Shown piece after piece: positions 1 to 10,334 of a DNA stretch of 38,866 bases (the first letter of the stretch is position 1; each line of letters starts with the position of its first letter). The notes beneath the pieces are model-generated. The model was not told the origin of the DNA, did not search any database, and saw only the letters and a list, made by a program, of their open reading frames with translations. Both the position numbers and the translations under genes were made by a program. Source of the DNA: Lactiplantibacillus garii (GTDB taxonomy: Bacteria; Bacillota; Bacilli; Lactobacillales; Lactobacillaceae); assembly GCF_003885105.1 (NCBI RefSeq), contig NZ_QWZQ01000029.1, positions 1 through 38,866 on the forward strand, given 5' to 3'.

Positions 1-10
1 TAATTTCGTG

Positions 11-40
11 GAGTATCGGGTGCGACCGGTACTCTTTTTT
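11..40 (+). terminator. Rho-independent terminator of an upstream plus-strand gene
   Basis: A 9-bp stem (GAGTATCGG with CCGGTACTC, one G-U pair) is followed directly by six T. It probably ends a plus-strand gene that lies before the window. Confidence 0.75.
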
Positions 41-56
41 ATTTTCCATTATATCA

Positions 57-100
57 AAAGCCAGTCCGGAAAAATCCGAAGATTTTTCCAGACTGGCTTT
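57..100 (-). terminator. Terminator hairpin of the minus-strand glycosyltransferase
   Basis: Two 20-nt arms pair with a single mismatch around a four-base loop. Read on the minus strand the loop is C(TTCG)G, the especially stable tetraloop, and TTTTGAT follows. It lies 48 nt past the stop of the glycosyltransferase gene. Confidence 0.75.
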
Positions 101-147
101 GTTTTTAGAGACTTATGTCACAGCCTCTTCTTAAGGTCTTGATGGGG

Positions 148-882
148 CTACTGATTGTTTAAATCTTCGCTCAATAGTTGCTTATTTTCTTGTTTGAGAA
201 TCTTGATCATCTTACGCCGGGCCGTAAAGAACGGCAGCCCAATGTGGGCGAGGTTACTGCGGAAACGCCAACGGTAATGGTACGTTTTTGCTGGCACGTA
301 CGGCGCACTGGTGACGTAGTTAGCGTACCGAAATGCAAATAACTGGTCTTCAAGAAAATCAATGTCTTCGTTAAATTTGAGTTGGTGGTTGGTGATGATA
401 CTTCGGATAAAACACTTGTTCCACGAAAATCCACCAACGGTCCCAAAGTTAATGTTAGCAATTAGTTCTTTTTGAGTATACGTTTTGGCGGGGCTGGGAA
501 CGGCTAAATAGCCGAAGTGACCACAGACCACTAGCTGACTTTTAGGTGCGGCCTGGTAAGCTGCAAGAAAAGTCGCTAAAAAGTCGGGTTCGACCCAGTC
601 GTCACCGTCAACGAAGCAGAGGTACTTACCCTTAGCCACCGCCATACCAGAGTTTCGCGCGGCGGAAACGCCAAGGTTGCGTGAATGACTGACCACGTGA
701 AAGCGGTCGTCACGCGCAACGAACGCGGCAATTTGTTCACCGGTATCGTCACGCGAGCAGTCATCCACAACAATCACTTCAAAATCAGTGACCGTCTGGC
801 GTTGGAGACTCGCCAGGCAACTATTCATAAATTTGTGTTGGTTGTACGCGGGTACAACCACTGAAAAAAGGGGTGCTGACAC
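148..882 (-). CDS. Glycosyltransferase family 2 protein
   Basis: This is a 244-residue GT-A fold enzyme that would transfer a sugar from a nucleotide-sugar donor, probably onto a cell-surface polymer. The N-terminus has the family pattern SVVVPAYNQ. VVDDCSRDDT (residues 38-47) binds the nucleotide, NLGVSAARNSG (69-79) is typical, and DGDD (92-95) is the metal-binding DXD motif. FLEDQLF near residue 175 fits the catalytic acid region. The start is GTG with a GGAGG site about 8 nt upstream. No membrane segment is evident, so it is probably cytoplasmic and membrane-associated. It stands alone between a terminator and the GntR gene. The acceptor cannot be read from sequence. Confidence 0.85.
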   Translation of the reverse strand: MSAPLFSVVVPAYNQHKFMNSCLASLQRQTVTDFEVIVVDDCSRDDTGEQIAAFVARDDRFHVVSHSRNLGVSAARNSGMAVAKGKYLCFVDGDDWVEPDFLATFLAAYQAAPKSQLVVCGHFGYLAVPSPAKTYTQKELIANINFGTVGGFSWNKCFIRSIITNHQLKFNEDIDFLEDQLFAFRYANYVTSAPYVPAKTYHYRWRFRSNLAHIGLPFFTARRKMIKILKQENKQLLSEDLNNQ

Positions 883-974
883 GCTAATTCCTCCATCGTA
901 AATTTGGTTACTTCTACCATTATAGCCATAAATTGTGACGAAACTATAGTGAAATCCCCTTTTTTATAGATGTT

Positions 975-1682
975 TTAATTATTTGCTAAGTTTGTTGTGT
1001 GAAAGTACAGGGCTAAATCAGGGTACGCAAAGACCGTGTGGGAGAAATCTAACAGGCCGTTATTTTTATAATAATTGCAGGAATCTAATGCCATGTAGGT
1101 GGCACCGTGGTCTAACCCCATTAGTTGGGATTCTTCGGTGGATAAGTTCGTGAGCGACAGGTAGTCGTCACTATTAGCAATTCCAATACCGTACGCTTCA
1201 CTTAAAAAGTCCCAAATAGACGAGTTGACCGCCTCGGTTGATAAGTAGGGAACGACCGACCGTAGATAGTACGCTTTTTCTAAACAGTATAGCTGATTGT
1301 GCCAGTAACGTAACCGGATGACCCGGTAAAGCTCCTCATCCACGGGAATCCCTAGTTGTCGACTGAGGGCGGTGTCGCCGTGGATGGTATCGAAAGTCAA
1401 TACCTTTGATTCAAGATCGCGGGGGTGTAAATTGCTGTTCAGCATCGAGCGGGCGGATAGGTTGACCACCGTTTTGTGTTTTAATTGAATATTAGTAATA
1501 AAATAACCACTACCCTGTACACGTCGTAAGAGTCCCTGCTGGTAAACGAGGTCAATTGCCTTGCGAATCGTGTTGCGGCTGGCGTGGAAACGTTCCATTA
1601 ACTGCGCCTCAGTGGGTAATTTAGTTTCAAACTGGCCATCTTGGATGGCGTTGACAAGCTTGGTCGCAATTTCACGATACAT
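975..1682 (-). CDS. GntR-family repressor with UTRA ligand domain
   Basis: A 235-residue regulator of the HutC/UTRA branch of GntR. Residues 1 to about 62 form the winged helix, with PTEAQLMERFHASRNTIRKAI as the recognition region and QGSGYFI as the wing. Residues about 80-225 form the UTRA domain, which in this family binds a phosphosugar or similar effector. The ATG start has a GGAAGAAG ribosome site. It is divergent from the PTS IIB gene across a 181-bp gap holding two copies of a GTACC-centred site, so it probably represses the beta-glucoside genes and itself. A similar site lies upstream of the MupG-type gene at 15.2 kb. The effector is inferred, likely a 6-phospho-beta-glucoside. Confidence 0.85.
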   Translation of the reverse strand: MYREIATKLVNAIQDGQFETKLPTEAQLMERFHASRNTIRKAIDLVYQQGLLRRVQGSGYFITNIQLKHKTVVNLSARSMLNSNLHPRDLESKVLTFDTIHGDTALSRQLGIPVDEELYRVIRLRYWHNQLYCLEKAYYLRSVVPYLSTEAVNSSIWDFLSEAYGIGIANSDDYLSLTNLSTEESQLMGLDHGATYMALDSCNYYKNNGLLDFSHTVFAYPDLALYFHTTNLANN

Positions 1683-1712
1683 AATGGTTCACTTCTTCCG
1701 ATAAAAATATTT

Positions 1713-1726
1713 ATGGGTACCAATTT
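1713..1726. promoter_or_regulatory. Candidate GntR operator O1
   Basis: ATGGGTACCAATTT is the inverse of the site at 1762-1775 (13 of 14 positions agree on the reverse complement). Its core GGTACC is palindromic. It is 31 bp upstream of the gntR start codon and would serve autoregulation. Confidence 0.55.
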
Positions 1727-1756
1727 AATAAATCGCGTTAATTTGATTAATAGGGC

Positions 1757-1785
1757 TTGTCAAATTTGTACCCATGACTTATAAT
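1757..1785 (+). promoter_or_regulatory. Promoter of the PTS IIB/IIA genes with operator O2 in its spacer
   Basis: TTGTCA (1757-1762), a 17-bp spacer and TATAAT (1780-1785) form a near-consensus sigma-A promoter. The GntR-like site AAATTTGTACCCAT (1762-1775) fills the spacer, so a bound repressor would exclude RNA polymerase. Confidence 0.75.
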
Positions 1786-1795
1786 TCTAATTGTA

Positions 1796-1810
1796 ATGAA
1801 AGCGGTTTAG
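1796..1810 (+). promoter_or_regulatory. Candidate cre (CcpA) site
   Basis: ATGAAAGCGGTTTAG fits the catabolite box WTGNAANCGNWNNCW except in its last two positions and begins just downstream of the -10. It overlaps a small AGCGGTT/AACCGCT inverted repeat (1801-1823). Glucose repression of the locus is inferred. Confidence 0.45.
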
Positions 1811-1863
1811 TAAAGCAACCGCTGAAATGAATTAATTCAAAACTATCTAGGAGCGTGTTTATT

Positions 1864-2175
1864 ATGGCTGAAAAAACGATTATGTTGGTATGTGCTGCAG
1901 GGATGTCCACTTCATTATTAGTCTCAAAGATGCAAAAGGCTGCTGAAGCCGATGGTATCGATGCAGAAATTTTTGCAACCGCTGCCAGTGACGCTGATGC
2001 GAAGTTAGCTGAAAAGAACCCTGACATTTTAATGCTCGGACCGCAAGTTCGTTACATGTTAAGCGACTTCCAAAAGCGGGTTGATATCCCCGTTGAAGTT
2101 ATCAACATGCAAGACTACGGCATGATGAACGGTGAAAAGGTATTACGCGAAGCCGAAGCTTCAATGGCTAAATAA
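1864..2175 (+). CDS. PTS lactose/cellobiose-family IIB component
   Basis: A 103-residue phosphocarrier of the Lac family. Cys10 in VCAAGMSTSLLV is the phosphorylated cysteine, which takes phosphate from IIA and passes it to the incoming sugar at IIC. The length is normal for a free-standing IIB. ATG at 1864 is chosen because AGGAG (1849-1853) sits 10 nt before it. A GTG nine bases earlier is only 1 nt from the ribosome site. It is first in the locus under the GntR-controlled promoter, followed after a strong hairpin by IIA. The downstream 6-phospho-beta-glucosidases point to cellobiose or another beta-glucoside as substrate. No IIC gene is present here. Confidence 0.9.
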   Translation: MAEKTIMLVCAAGMSTSLLVSKMQKAAEADGIDAEIFATAASDADAKLAEKNPDILMLGPQVRYMLSDFQKRVDIPVEVINMQDYGMMNGEKVLREAEASMAK

Positions 2176-2197
2176 TAATTAAATGATTTCTAGATGC

Positions 2198-2237
2198 TGC
2201 CGGACCACGGTAGTAAAGCACTACCGGTCCGGTGGCA
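2198..2237 (+). terminator. Intercistronic stem-loop between IIB and IIA
   Basis: TGCCGGACC and CGGTAGT pair with ACTACCG and GTCCGGTGGCA across an AAAGC loop, followed by TTTTAATT. It could be a partial terminator or a 3'-end stabiliser that makes more IIB than downstream products. The IIA gene has no obvious separate promoter. Confidence 0.5.
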
Positions 2238-2291
2238 TTTTAATTGTGTGGGCAACTAAATAAACAAACAAGCTAAAAAGGATGAGGGTTA

Positions 2292-2645
2292 ATGGCAGAA
2301 GAAACGCAAGCACCAAAGGAAACCGAAGCAAGTCTCGAAACAATCATGGGTCTGATCGTTAATGGTGGTAACGCCAAGAGTTCAGCCTTTGAAGCCATCA
2401 AAGCGGCCAAGGAAGGCGACTTTGACACGGCGGACGCTAAGTTGAAGGAAGCTGATAACTTCTTAACGGAAGCACACAACTCACAAACTTCAATGTTAAC
2501 GGCGGAAGCTCAGGGGGAACATACACACGTTTCCTTACTCCTAGTTCATTCACAAGATCACATCATGAATGCCATCACCTTCCGTGATTTAGCTGGTGAA
2601 GTCGTAGATGTTTATCGGCGTTTAGCTGCTGACGAAGCAAAATAA
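2292..2645 (+). CDS. PTS lactose/cellobiose-family IIA component
   Basis: A 117-residue all-helical IIA of the Lac family, which forms trimers in known members. His86 in LLVHSQDHIMNA is the expected phosphorylation site, receiving phosphate from HPr. The first 15 residues are an extra acidic tail (ETQAPKETEA). The ribosome site is AGGATGAGGG just before the ATG. It lies 116 nt after the IIB gene and ends at a terminator, so IIB and IIA form one unit separate from the glucosidases. It probably serves a IIC encoded elsewhere. The family is clear and the sugar is inferred. Confidence 0.9.
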   Translation: MAEETQAPKETEASLETIMGLIVNGGNAKSSAFEAIKAAKEGDFDTADAKLKEADNFLTEAHNSQTSMLTAEAQGEHTHVSLLLVHSQDHIMNAITFRDLAGEVVDVYRRLAADEAK

Positions 2646-2658
2646 ACGTTAACCATTT

Positions 2659-2710
2659 GGGGGACCCAGACGAATACCATGCGGTGTTGGTTCGGGTGCC
2701 CCTTTTTCTT
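2659..2710 (+). terminator. Terminator after PTS IIA
   Basis: GGGGGACCC pairs with GGGTGCCCC around a partly paired middle section, followed by TTTTTCTTT. Confidence 0.7.
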
Positions 2711-2888
2711 TAAATGGCCAACTTATTTTGCTGAAGGGTCGGGCTTACACCACCTTCTGATCCGGCCAGTCACATTTAGTAGTGGCGGCCGGGTGCGGGC
2801 AGTCAGTGGCGTGAGTAAGCCAATGTGATGACTTTTATGAAAATTTAGTAGTGGCTTTGCCGCACGAACCCAACGAATGGTTTAGATT
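2711..2888. other. Non-coding stretch upstream of the phospho-beta-glucosidases
   Basis: No credible gene is seen. The 13-mer ATTTAGTAGTGGC occurs twice in direct orientation (2774-2786 and 2843-2855). The function is unknown. Confidence 0.4.
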
Positions 2889-2918
2889 TTGAAAGTACCC
2901 GTAACAAATAAATAATAT
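2889..2918 (+). promoter_or_regulatory. Candidate promoter of the phospho-beta-glucosidase pair
   Basis: TTGAAA (2889-2894), an 18-bp spacer and TAATAT (2913-2918). The spacer begins GTACCCGTAAC, resembling the GTACCCAT core of the GntR sites at 1713 and 1762, so the two units may share the repressor. The operator match here is weaker. Confidence 0.45.
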
Positions 2919-2922
2919 TTAA

Positions 2923-5844
<2,922 letters not shown>

Positions 5845-5872
5845 CTTAGCAGGAGTTAATAAATTTTTTAAG

Positions 5873-5908
5873 CGCGCAAATTACTCGAAAGGGTAGTTTG
5901 CGCGTTTT
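5873..5908 (+). terminator. Terminator after the GH1 pair
   Basis: CGCGCAAATTAC pairs with GTAGTTTGCGCG (one G-U) around a TCGAAAGG loop, followed by TTTT. Confidence 0.8.
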
Positions 5909-5944
5909 GGTGTCCGCATGGTCGGTCAGTTTTTGAAACGGAAC

Positions 5945-5991
5945 CTAATTAGCTAACTTTAAATTTAAAATATTTAAATTGGTCTAATTAG
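5945..5991. promoter_or_regulatory. AT-rich palindromic region upstream of dsdA
   Basis: Two copies of the palindrome CTAATTAG (5945-5952, 5984-5991), 39 bp apart, bracket a near-palindromic AT tract (TTTAAATTTAAAATATTTAAA). It could bind a regulator of dsdA, but none is encoded nearby. Confidence 0.35.
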
Positions 5992-6046
5992 CGTGTTTGC
6001 TGGTTTCGTCCGTAATTTAATGGCTAATTTACAAAGTGGTACTGAC

Positions 6047-6075
6047 TTGCGTATCCCCGAACTTTATGGTTAAAT
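6047..6075 (+). promoter_or_regulatory. Possible dsdA promoter
   Basis: TTGCGT, a 17-bp spacer and TTAAAT lie about 50 bp before the dsdA start. Both hexamers are imperfect. Confidence 0.3.
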
Positions 6076-6125
6076 GCCCGTGTGAGAAAAGTTTACAAGG
6101 CGTTTAAGTAAAGGACTTGAAAATA

Positions 6126-7436
6126 ATGGATAAGCAAAAGTTGATTCAGGAACACCCGCAAATTAAGGACTTAATGGCTAAAAAACCAATCGTTTGGCGC
6201 AACCCGGATTACGGTGAACGGGCGCCGCTACCGTTGTCACGGGCCCAGATTTTTGACGCGGTGGCCCGTTGGGAACGCTTCGCACCGTATTTAGAGCGGG
6301 TATTCCCAGAAACCGTGGCGACTCACGGGGTGATCGAGTCCCCCCTGATTCGCATCGATCGCATGCGGGCCGCCTGGGAAATGTTGAACCACCAGTCCTT
6401 ACACGGTCAGCTTTACTTAAAGGCAGATAGCGAATTGCCCGTGTCCGGTTCAATCAAGTCGCGTGGTGGCATTTACGAAGTGCTCAAATTTGCGGAACGG
6501 GTCGCCATGCAACGATCGGACTTGACGTACCTCGACGACTACGGGGTGCTGGCCAATTCGGATTACCACCGATTATTTGCGCAGTACGGCGTGATCGTGG
6601 CGTCGACCGGTAACTTAGCCCTTAGCGTTGGGATTGCGGCGGCCAGTTTCGGGTTTAAAACGACCGTTTACATGTCGCACGACGCTCGGCAATGGAAGAA
6701 GGACCGGTTACGGGCTAACGGCGTGACCGTTAAGGAATTTGATACTGATTTTTCCAGCGTGATCCCGTTGGCCCGGCAGGCCGCAGCTGCGGACCCGCAC
6801 TGTCACTTTGTTGACGACGAGGGTTCCACCGACCTCTTTTTAGGGTACGCGGTTGCCGCGGTCCGTTTACAACATCAGTTTAAAAAACAGGGGATCAAAG
6901 TGGATGCCAAGCACCCGGTCGTGGTTTATTTACCCGCCGGTGTTGGTGGCAGTCCGAGTGGGGTGGCGTTTGGCTTGAAAATGATTATGGGAGCCAACGT
7001 ACACCCGGTCTTTTGTGAACCGACCCACGTTCCGTCCGTCACCCTTGGGATGATGACAAAGTTAAATGAAAAAATTTCCGTGCAAGACATTGGTTTGGAC
7101 GGTCTGACGGCGGCCGACGGGTTAGCGGTTAGTCGCCCGTCCCGGATCGCCGGTAAAATTATGCGCACGTTGTTACTCGGGAGCGTGACGTTTAACGATG
7201 ACGACCTGTTTGAGTACGTCAGCGAACTGATTGATACTCAGAAAATTACCGTGGAACCCTCCGCTGCCGCCGGGTTTACCGCTATTAAACCGTTGACGAC
7301 CGCCGTGCCCGAATTGGGCGGTGCGAACGTGACCCACGTCGTCTGGGCGACCGGTGGGGACATGATGCCGGTCAGTGAGCGTGAACGGGATTACCAACGC
7401 GGCACGACCTTGCTTACTCATGAGCGGTTCAACTAA
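6126..7436 (+). CDS. dsdA: D-serine ammonia-lyase
   Basis: A 436-residue PLP enzyme that converts D-serine to pyruvate and ammonia, close to the 440-residue length of known DsdA. The Schiff-base lysine is Lys111 in SGSIKSRGGIYEVL. The phosphate-binding glycine loop is GVGGSPSGVAFG around residue 273. ATG at 6126 is preferred, since AAGGA (6111-6115) is 10 nt upstream. A TTG nine bases earlier is too close to it. The gene is single, with its own candidate promoter and a terminator behind. It may detoxify D-serine or recycle it for carbon. No D-serine transporter or DsdC regulator is seen alongside. Confidence 0.93.
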   Translation: MDKQKLIQEHPQIKDLMAKKPIVWRNPDYGERAPLPLSRAQIFDAVARWERFAPYLERVFPETVATHGVIESPLIRIDRMRAAWEMLNHQSLHGQLYLKADSELPVSGSIKSRGGIYEVLKFAERVAMQRSDLTYLDDYGVLANSDYHRLFAQYGVIVASTGNLALSVGIAAASFGFKTTVYMSHDARQWKKDRLRANGVTVKEFDTDFSSVIPLARQAAAADPHCHFVDDEGSTDLFLGYAVAAVRLQHQFKKQGIKVDAKHPVVVYLPAGVGGSPSGVAFGLKMIMGANVHPVFCEPTHVPSVTLGMMTKLNEKISVQDIGLDGLTAADGLAVSRPSRIAGKIMRTLLLGSVTFNDDDLFEYVSELIDTQKITVEPSAAAGFTAIKPLTTAVPELGGANVTHVVWATGGDMMPVSERERDYQRGTTLLTHERFN

Positions 7437-7453
7437 AAGCATTCAATTTGATT

Positions 7454-7504
7454 AAAGTATCAGCCTTAAAATTCTGAACAATTTTGAGGCTGATACTTTA
7501 TTTA
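7454..7504 (+). terminator. Terminator after dsdA
   Basis: Arms AAAGTATCAGCCTTAAAATT and AATTTTGAGGCTGATACTTT are almost perfectly complementary around CTGAAC. The T-rich tail ATTTAG follows. Confidence 0.75.
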
Positions 7505-7513
7505 GATTTAGAG

Positions 7514-7527
7514 TGAGTGATTACTCA
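7514..7527. promoter_or_regulatory. TetR-type operator, upstream copy
   Basis: TGAGTGATTACTCA is an inverted repeat sharing TGAGT/ACTCA arms with the site at 7581-7594. It lies 8 bp before the -35 hexamer. Confidence 0.6.
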
Positions 7528-7535
7528 TTTTAGGG

Positions 7536-7564
7536 TTGATTCTTTAGCGGGTCCGTTATATGAT
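7536..7564 (+). promoter_or_regulatory. Promoter of the ABC exporter/tetR operon
   Basis: TTGATT (7536-7541), a 17-bp spacer and TATGAT (7559-7564). TetR-type palindromes flank it on both sides. Confidence 0.65.
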
Positions 7565-7580
7565 GTGAATTGTAAATGAG

Positions 7581-7594
7581 TGAGTGAACACTCA
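7581..7594. promoter_or_regulatory. TetR-type operator, downstream copy
   Basis: TGAGTGAACACTCA has perfect 6-bp arms (TGAGTG/CACTCA). It lies just after the -10, where a bound dimer would block initiation. The third gene of the operon is the likely regulator. Confidence 0.65.
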
Positions 7595-7614
7595 CTAGTG
7601 AAAGGAAGGATGAC

Positions 7615-8358
7615 ATGACAACAAATTACGTTGAAGCCCAACGCGTTAGCAAAAGTTTTGGGCAGCACCAGGTGTTAGATCAAATTGATTTAACGGTCCC
7701 CGCTGGCACGATCTACGGATTGATTGGACCGTCTGGCGCCGGAAAAACGACGCTGATCAAAAGTATTTTAGGGATGGAAGCGGTCGATGGTGGGGAAGTT
7801 CACGTAATGGGGACGTTGATGCCCAACCGTGCGGTGATGGCCCAAATTGGCTACATGGCCCAAAGTGACGCCCTGTACGAAACGTTGACTGGCCGGGAAA
7901 ATTTAAAGTTTTTTGGCCAATTGATGAACGTACCGAAAACTAAATTGGCGCAAATGATTGACTACGCCGCTAACTTGGTCAACCTAACAACACAGTTAGA
8001 TCAACGGGTCAGTGGCTATTCCGGTGGGATGAAACGCCGGTTGTCACTGGCAATTGCGCTGATTCAGGACCCGCCGTTACTAGTCTTGGACGAACCCACC
8101 GTTGGCATTGATCCGGAACTGCGGCAACAGATCTGGGCGGAACTCAATAAATTGAAAACGGGTGGAAAATCAATGTTGGTCACCACCCACGTCATGGATG
8201 AAGCGGAACGCTGTGATTATTTAATGTTGATCCGGCACGGCATTGCCCTCGCACAGGGGACCCCGGCTGAATTAAAGCAGCGTTACCATGTCGAAACAAT
8301 TGAACAAGTCTTTTTGAAAGCGGGGCGGCTCCAAGATGCGAACAATGGCAATCGTTAG
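7615..8358 (+). CDS. ABC exporter ATP-binding protein (ABC-2 type)
   Basis: A 247-residue nucleotide-binding subunit with Walker A GPSGAGKTT (38-46), signature YSGGMKRR (135-142), Walker B LLVLDEP (155-161) and H-loop TTHVMDEAE. The sequence resembles drug and antibiotic efflux ATPases (CcmA/DrrA group). The ribosome site AAAGGAAGG precedes the ATG. It overlaps the permease gene by 23 bp and is co-transcribed with the permease and a TetR regulator, so it probably powers inducible efflux of a toxic compound. The substrate is not readable from sequence. Confidence 0.92.
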   Translation: MTTNYVEAQRVSKSFGQHQVLDQIDLTVPAGTIYGLIGPSGAGKTTLIKSILGMEAVDGGEVHVMGTLMPNRAVMAQIGYMAQSDALYETLTGRENLKFFGQLMNVPKTKLAQMIDYAANLVNLTTQLDQRVSGYSGGMKRRLSLAIALIQDPPLLVLDEPTVGIDPELRQQIWAELNKLKTGGKSMLVTTHVMDEAERCDYLMLIRHGIALAQGTPAELKQRYHVETIEQVFLKAGRLQDANNGNR

Positions 8359-9586
8359 ACGGGTTTTAAAACAAATGGTTCGGGACAAACGGACCTTGGC
8401 GTTAATGTTTTTGGCACCACTCCTGATCATGTCGTTAATGTACTTTTTATTTCAAAATAATACCACCCAAGTTGCTAGTTTAGGCGTTCATAACGTTGAT
8501 AGCCAGGTACTGAAAGTAATTAAGACCAAACACGTGGATTTGAAGGATTATGAAAGTACTGCTAGTGCGGCGAAGATGATCAAGCAGCACGATTTGGACG
8601 GCTACCTAACCCAAAAGAACGGGAAGCTGACCGTAACGTATTCTAACAGTAACCCCACTAACACGTCGCTGATCAAAGCCGCACTCCAAAGCGGACTGGT
8701 GAAATTAAAGGTGAAGGCCCTCGCTGCTGCCACTAAGACGCAACAACGGGTCTTAGTGAAGCAGCAACGAGCCCTGACTAAGCTGACCACCGCGCAGACG
8801 CAGGCCACGGTCACGAAGTTAAAAATGGCCCTTGCGCAAGCGCAGGCCAGCGGCAACACCGCCGCGGTCAAAAAGTTAAAACGACAACTCAAGCAGGCGA
8901 CGAGCACGCGTTCGACTAGTCAGCACGTAAGCAAACCCACGAGTTACACTACGCAAGCCCACTATATTTATGGTAGTAGCGACTCGACCTTCTTTGAAAA
9001 CTTTTTACCAATTTTCTTAGGGTTCTTCGTCTTTTTCTTCGTGTTCCTAATTTCGGGGATCTCACTCCTAAATGAGCGGACGACCGGGACGTTGAGCCGG
9101 TTGTTAGCAACCCCGATTCGACGCAGTGAAATTATTTTTGGCTACCTGATCGGATACGGTCTGTTTGCCATTATCCAGACCTTCATCACGGTACTCTTCG
9201 CCATCACGGTCTTTAAGATCCACTTGGTCGGCAGTATTTGGCTGGTATTCTTAGTTAACTTGTTACTGGCACTGGTTGCGTTAGCCCTGGGAATCTTTAT
9301 TTCAACCTTTGCTAATTCTGAATTTCAGATGATCCAGTTCATTCCGCTGATCGTTGTCCCGCAAATTTTCTTTGCCGGGTTAATTCCCGTCACCGGGATG
9401 GCTAACTGGTTACAGGTTGTTGCGCACGTCATGCCGCTTTACTACGGAGCGAATGCGTTGACCGACGTGGTGACCAAGGGAGCGACCCTGGGTGACATTG
9501 GCGTTAACTTATTAATTCTGGTAGGCTTTATGGTAGTCTTAACGTTCTTAAACATTGTTGGTATGAAACGTTATCGGAAAGTGTGA
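8336..9586 (+). CDS. ABC-2 family permease
   Basis: A 416-residue membrane subunit. One N-terminal helix (about 20-40, LALMFLAPLLIMSLMYFLF) leads to a large external domain of about 170 residues, then five or so helices (about 220-415). The YhgE/YadH-type layout with a big loop after helix 1 is typical of drug-type exporters. Residues about 125-195 are rich in Lys, Gln, Thr and Ala and probably form a helical or coiled segment. ATG 8336 overlaps the ATPase gene. ATG 8345 is an alternative start with no clear ribosome site for either, so translational coupling is likely. It ends at GTGTGA, overlapping possible starts of the TetR gene. Confidence 0.88.
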   Translation: MRTMAIVRRVLKQMVRDKRTLALMFLAPLLIMSLMYFLFQNNTTQVASLGVHNVDSQVLKVIKTKHVDLKDYESTASAAKMIKQHDLDGYLTQKNGKLTVTYSNSNPTNTSLIKAALQSGLVKLKVKALAAATKTQQRVLVKQQRALTKLTTAQTQATVTKLKMALAQAQASGNTAAVKKLKRQLKQATSTRSTSQHVSKPTSYTTQAHYIYGSSDSTFFENFLPIFLGFFVFFFVFLISGISLLNERTTGTLSRLLATPIRRSEIIFGYLIGYGLFAIIQTFITVLFAITVFKIHLVGSIWLVFLVNLLLALVALALGIFISTFANSEFQMIQFIPLIVVPQIFFAGLIPVTGMANWLQVVAHVMPLYYGANALTDVVTKGATLGDIGVNLLILVGFMVVLTFLNIVGMKRYRKV

Positions 9587-9591
9587 TTAAC

Positions 9592-10272
9592 ATGGAACAA
9601 CACCCCCGGATACGGGATTACTTTAGCCAGGATTTAGCGGACAATCGTGACATTACGCCTAAACAGCGGGCCATTTTACAAGCGAGCCTAGACTTGTTTG
9701 CCGAAAAAGGGTTTGAACAAACGAGTACGAGCGACATTGCGCAGCGTGCGGGGGTTGCGGAAGGCACGGTTTACCGTCGTTACCGCACTAAGGAGGGGTT
9801 GCGGGATGCCATACTTGCGCCGCTCGCAACCAACATCGCGCCAATGCTCGCTAGTGATTTTTCAAAGGATGAACTGCATCGGCGTTATCCGAGTCTAGAA
9901 GCCTTTTTAACGGCGATTTACGATGACCGGGTCGCGTTTGTTCTGGCCAACCAGAAAGAAATTAAAGTAATTTTGGAAATGGTGGCTTTTGACCAAGCAC
10001 GTCGTAATCAAATTATTGGTCACATTGCGCCGGTCATGGTGCAACAATTTGGTGGGGTGCTTAACCAGTTGCGAGCCGATCAGCTGTTGGTCCCTTGGCC
10101 GAACGACCTAATTATTCAGACAATTTTGTCAATGATTGGCGGTGAATTGATGCGGGGTGCGTTGACTTTGCCGAATGACGATCCTCAACGCGAGCGGACA
10201 TACGTGCTAGGCGTTTTGGGGAAGCTCCTAACCCCGAGTGCGACCGATGATCCCGCCCTGACCCAACTATAA
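9592..10272 (+). CDS. TetR/AcrR-family regulator of the exporter
   Basis: About 226 residues. The N-terminal helix-turn-helix (about 20-65) shows ATSTSDIAQRAGVAEGTVYRR-type spacing ending in YRTKEGLRDAIL. The rest is a variable ligand-binding domain. ATG 9592 follows GGAAAG by about 10 nt and is preferred over a GTG at 9583 that overlaps the permease stop. It is third in the exporter operon and ends at a terminator. The two TGAGTG-type palindromes at the operon promoter are its likely operators, giving autorepression that is relieved by the exported compound. Confidence 0.88.
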   Translation: MEQHPRIRDYFSQDLADNRDITPKQRAILQASLDLFAEKGFEQTSTSDIAQRAGVAEGTVYRRYRTKEGLRDAILAPLATNIAPMLASDFSKDELHRRYPSLEAFLTAIYDDRVAFVLANQKEIKVILEMVAFDQARRNQIIGHIAPVMVQQFGGVLNQLRADQLLVPWPNDLIIQTILSMIGGELMRGALTLPNDDPQRERTYVLGVLGKLLTPSATDDPALTQL

Positions 10273-10331
10273 AAATGCAACTTAAAACGACTCCGAAAAT
10301 AACTTTCCGGGGTCGTTTTAGGTTGCATTTT
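10272..10331. terminator. Bidirectional terminator between tetR and pncB
   Basis: Long complementary arms (AAAATGCAACTTAAAACGAC with GTCGTTTTAGGTTGCATTTT), with A-rich and T-rich ends, serve both converging genes. Confidence 0.8.
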
Positions 10332-10334
10332 ATA

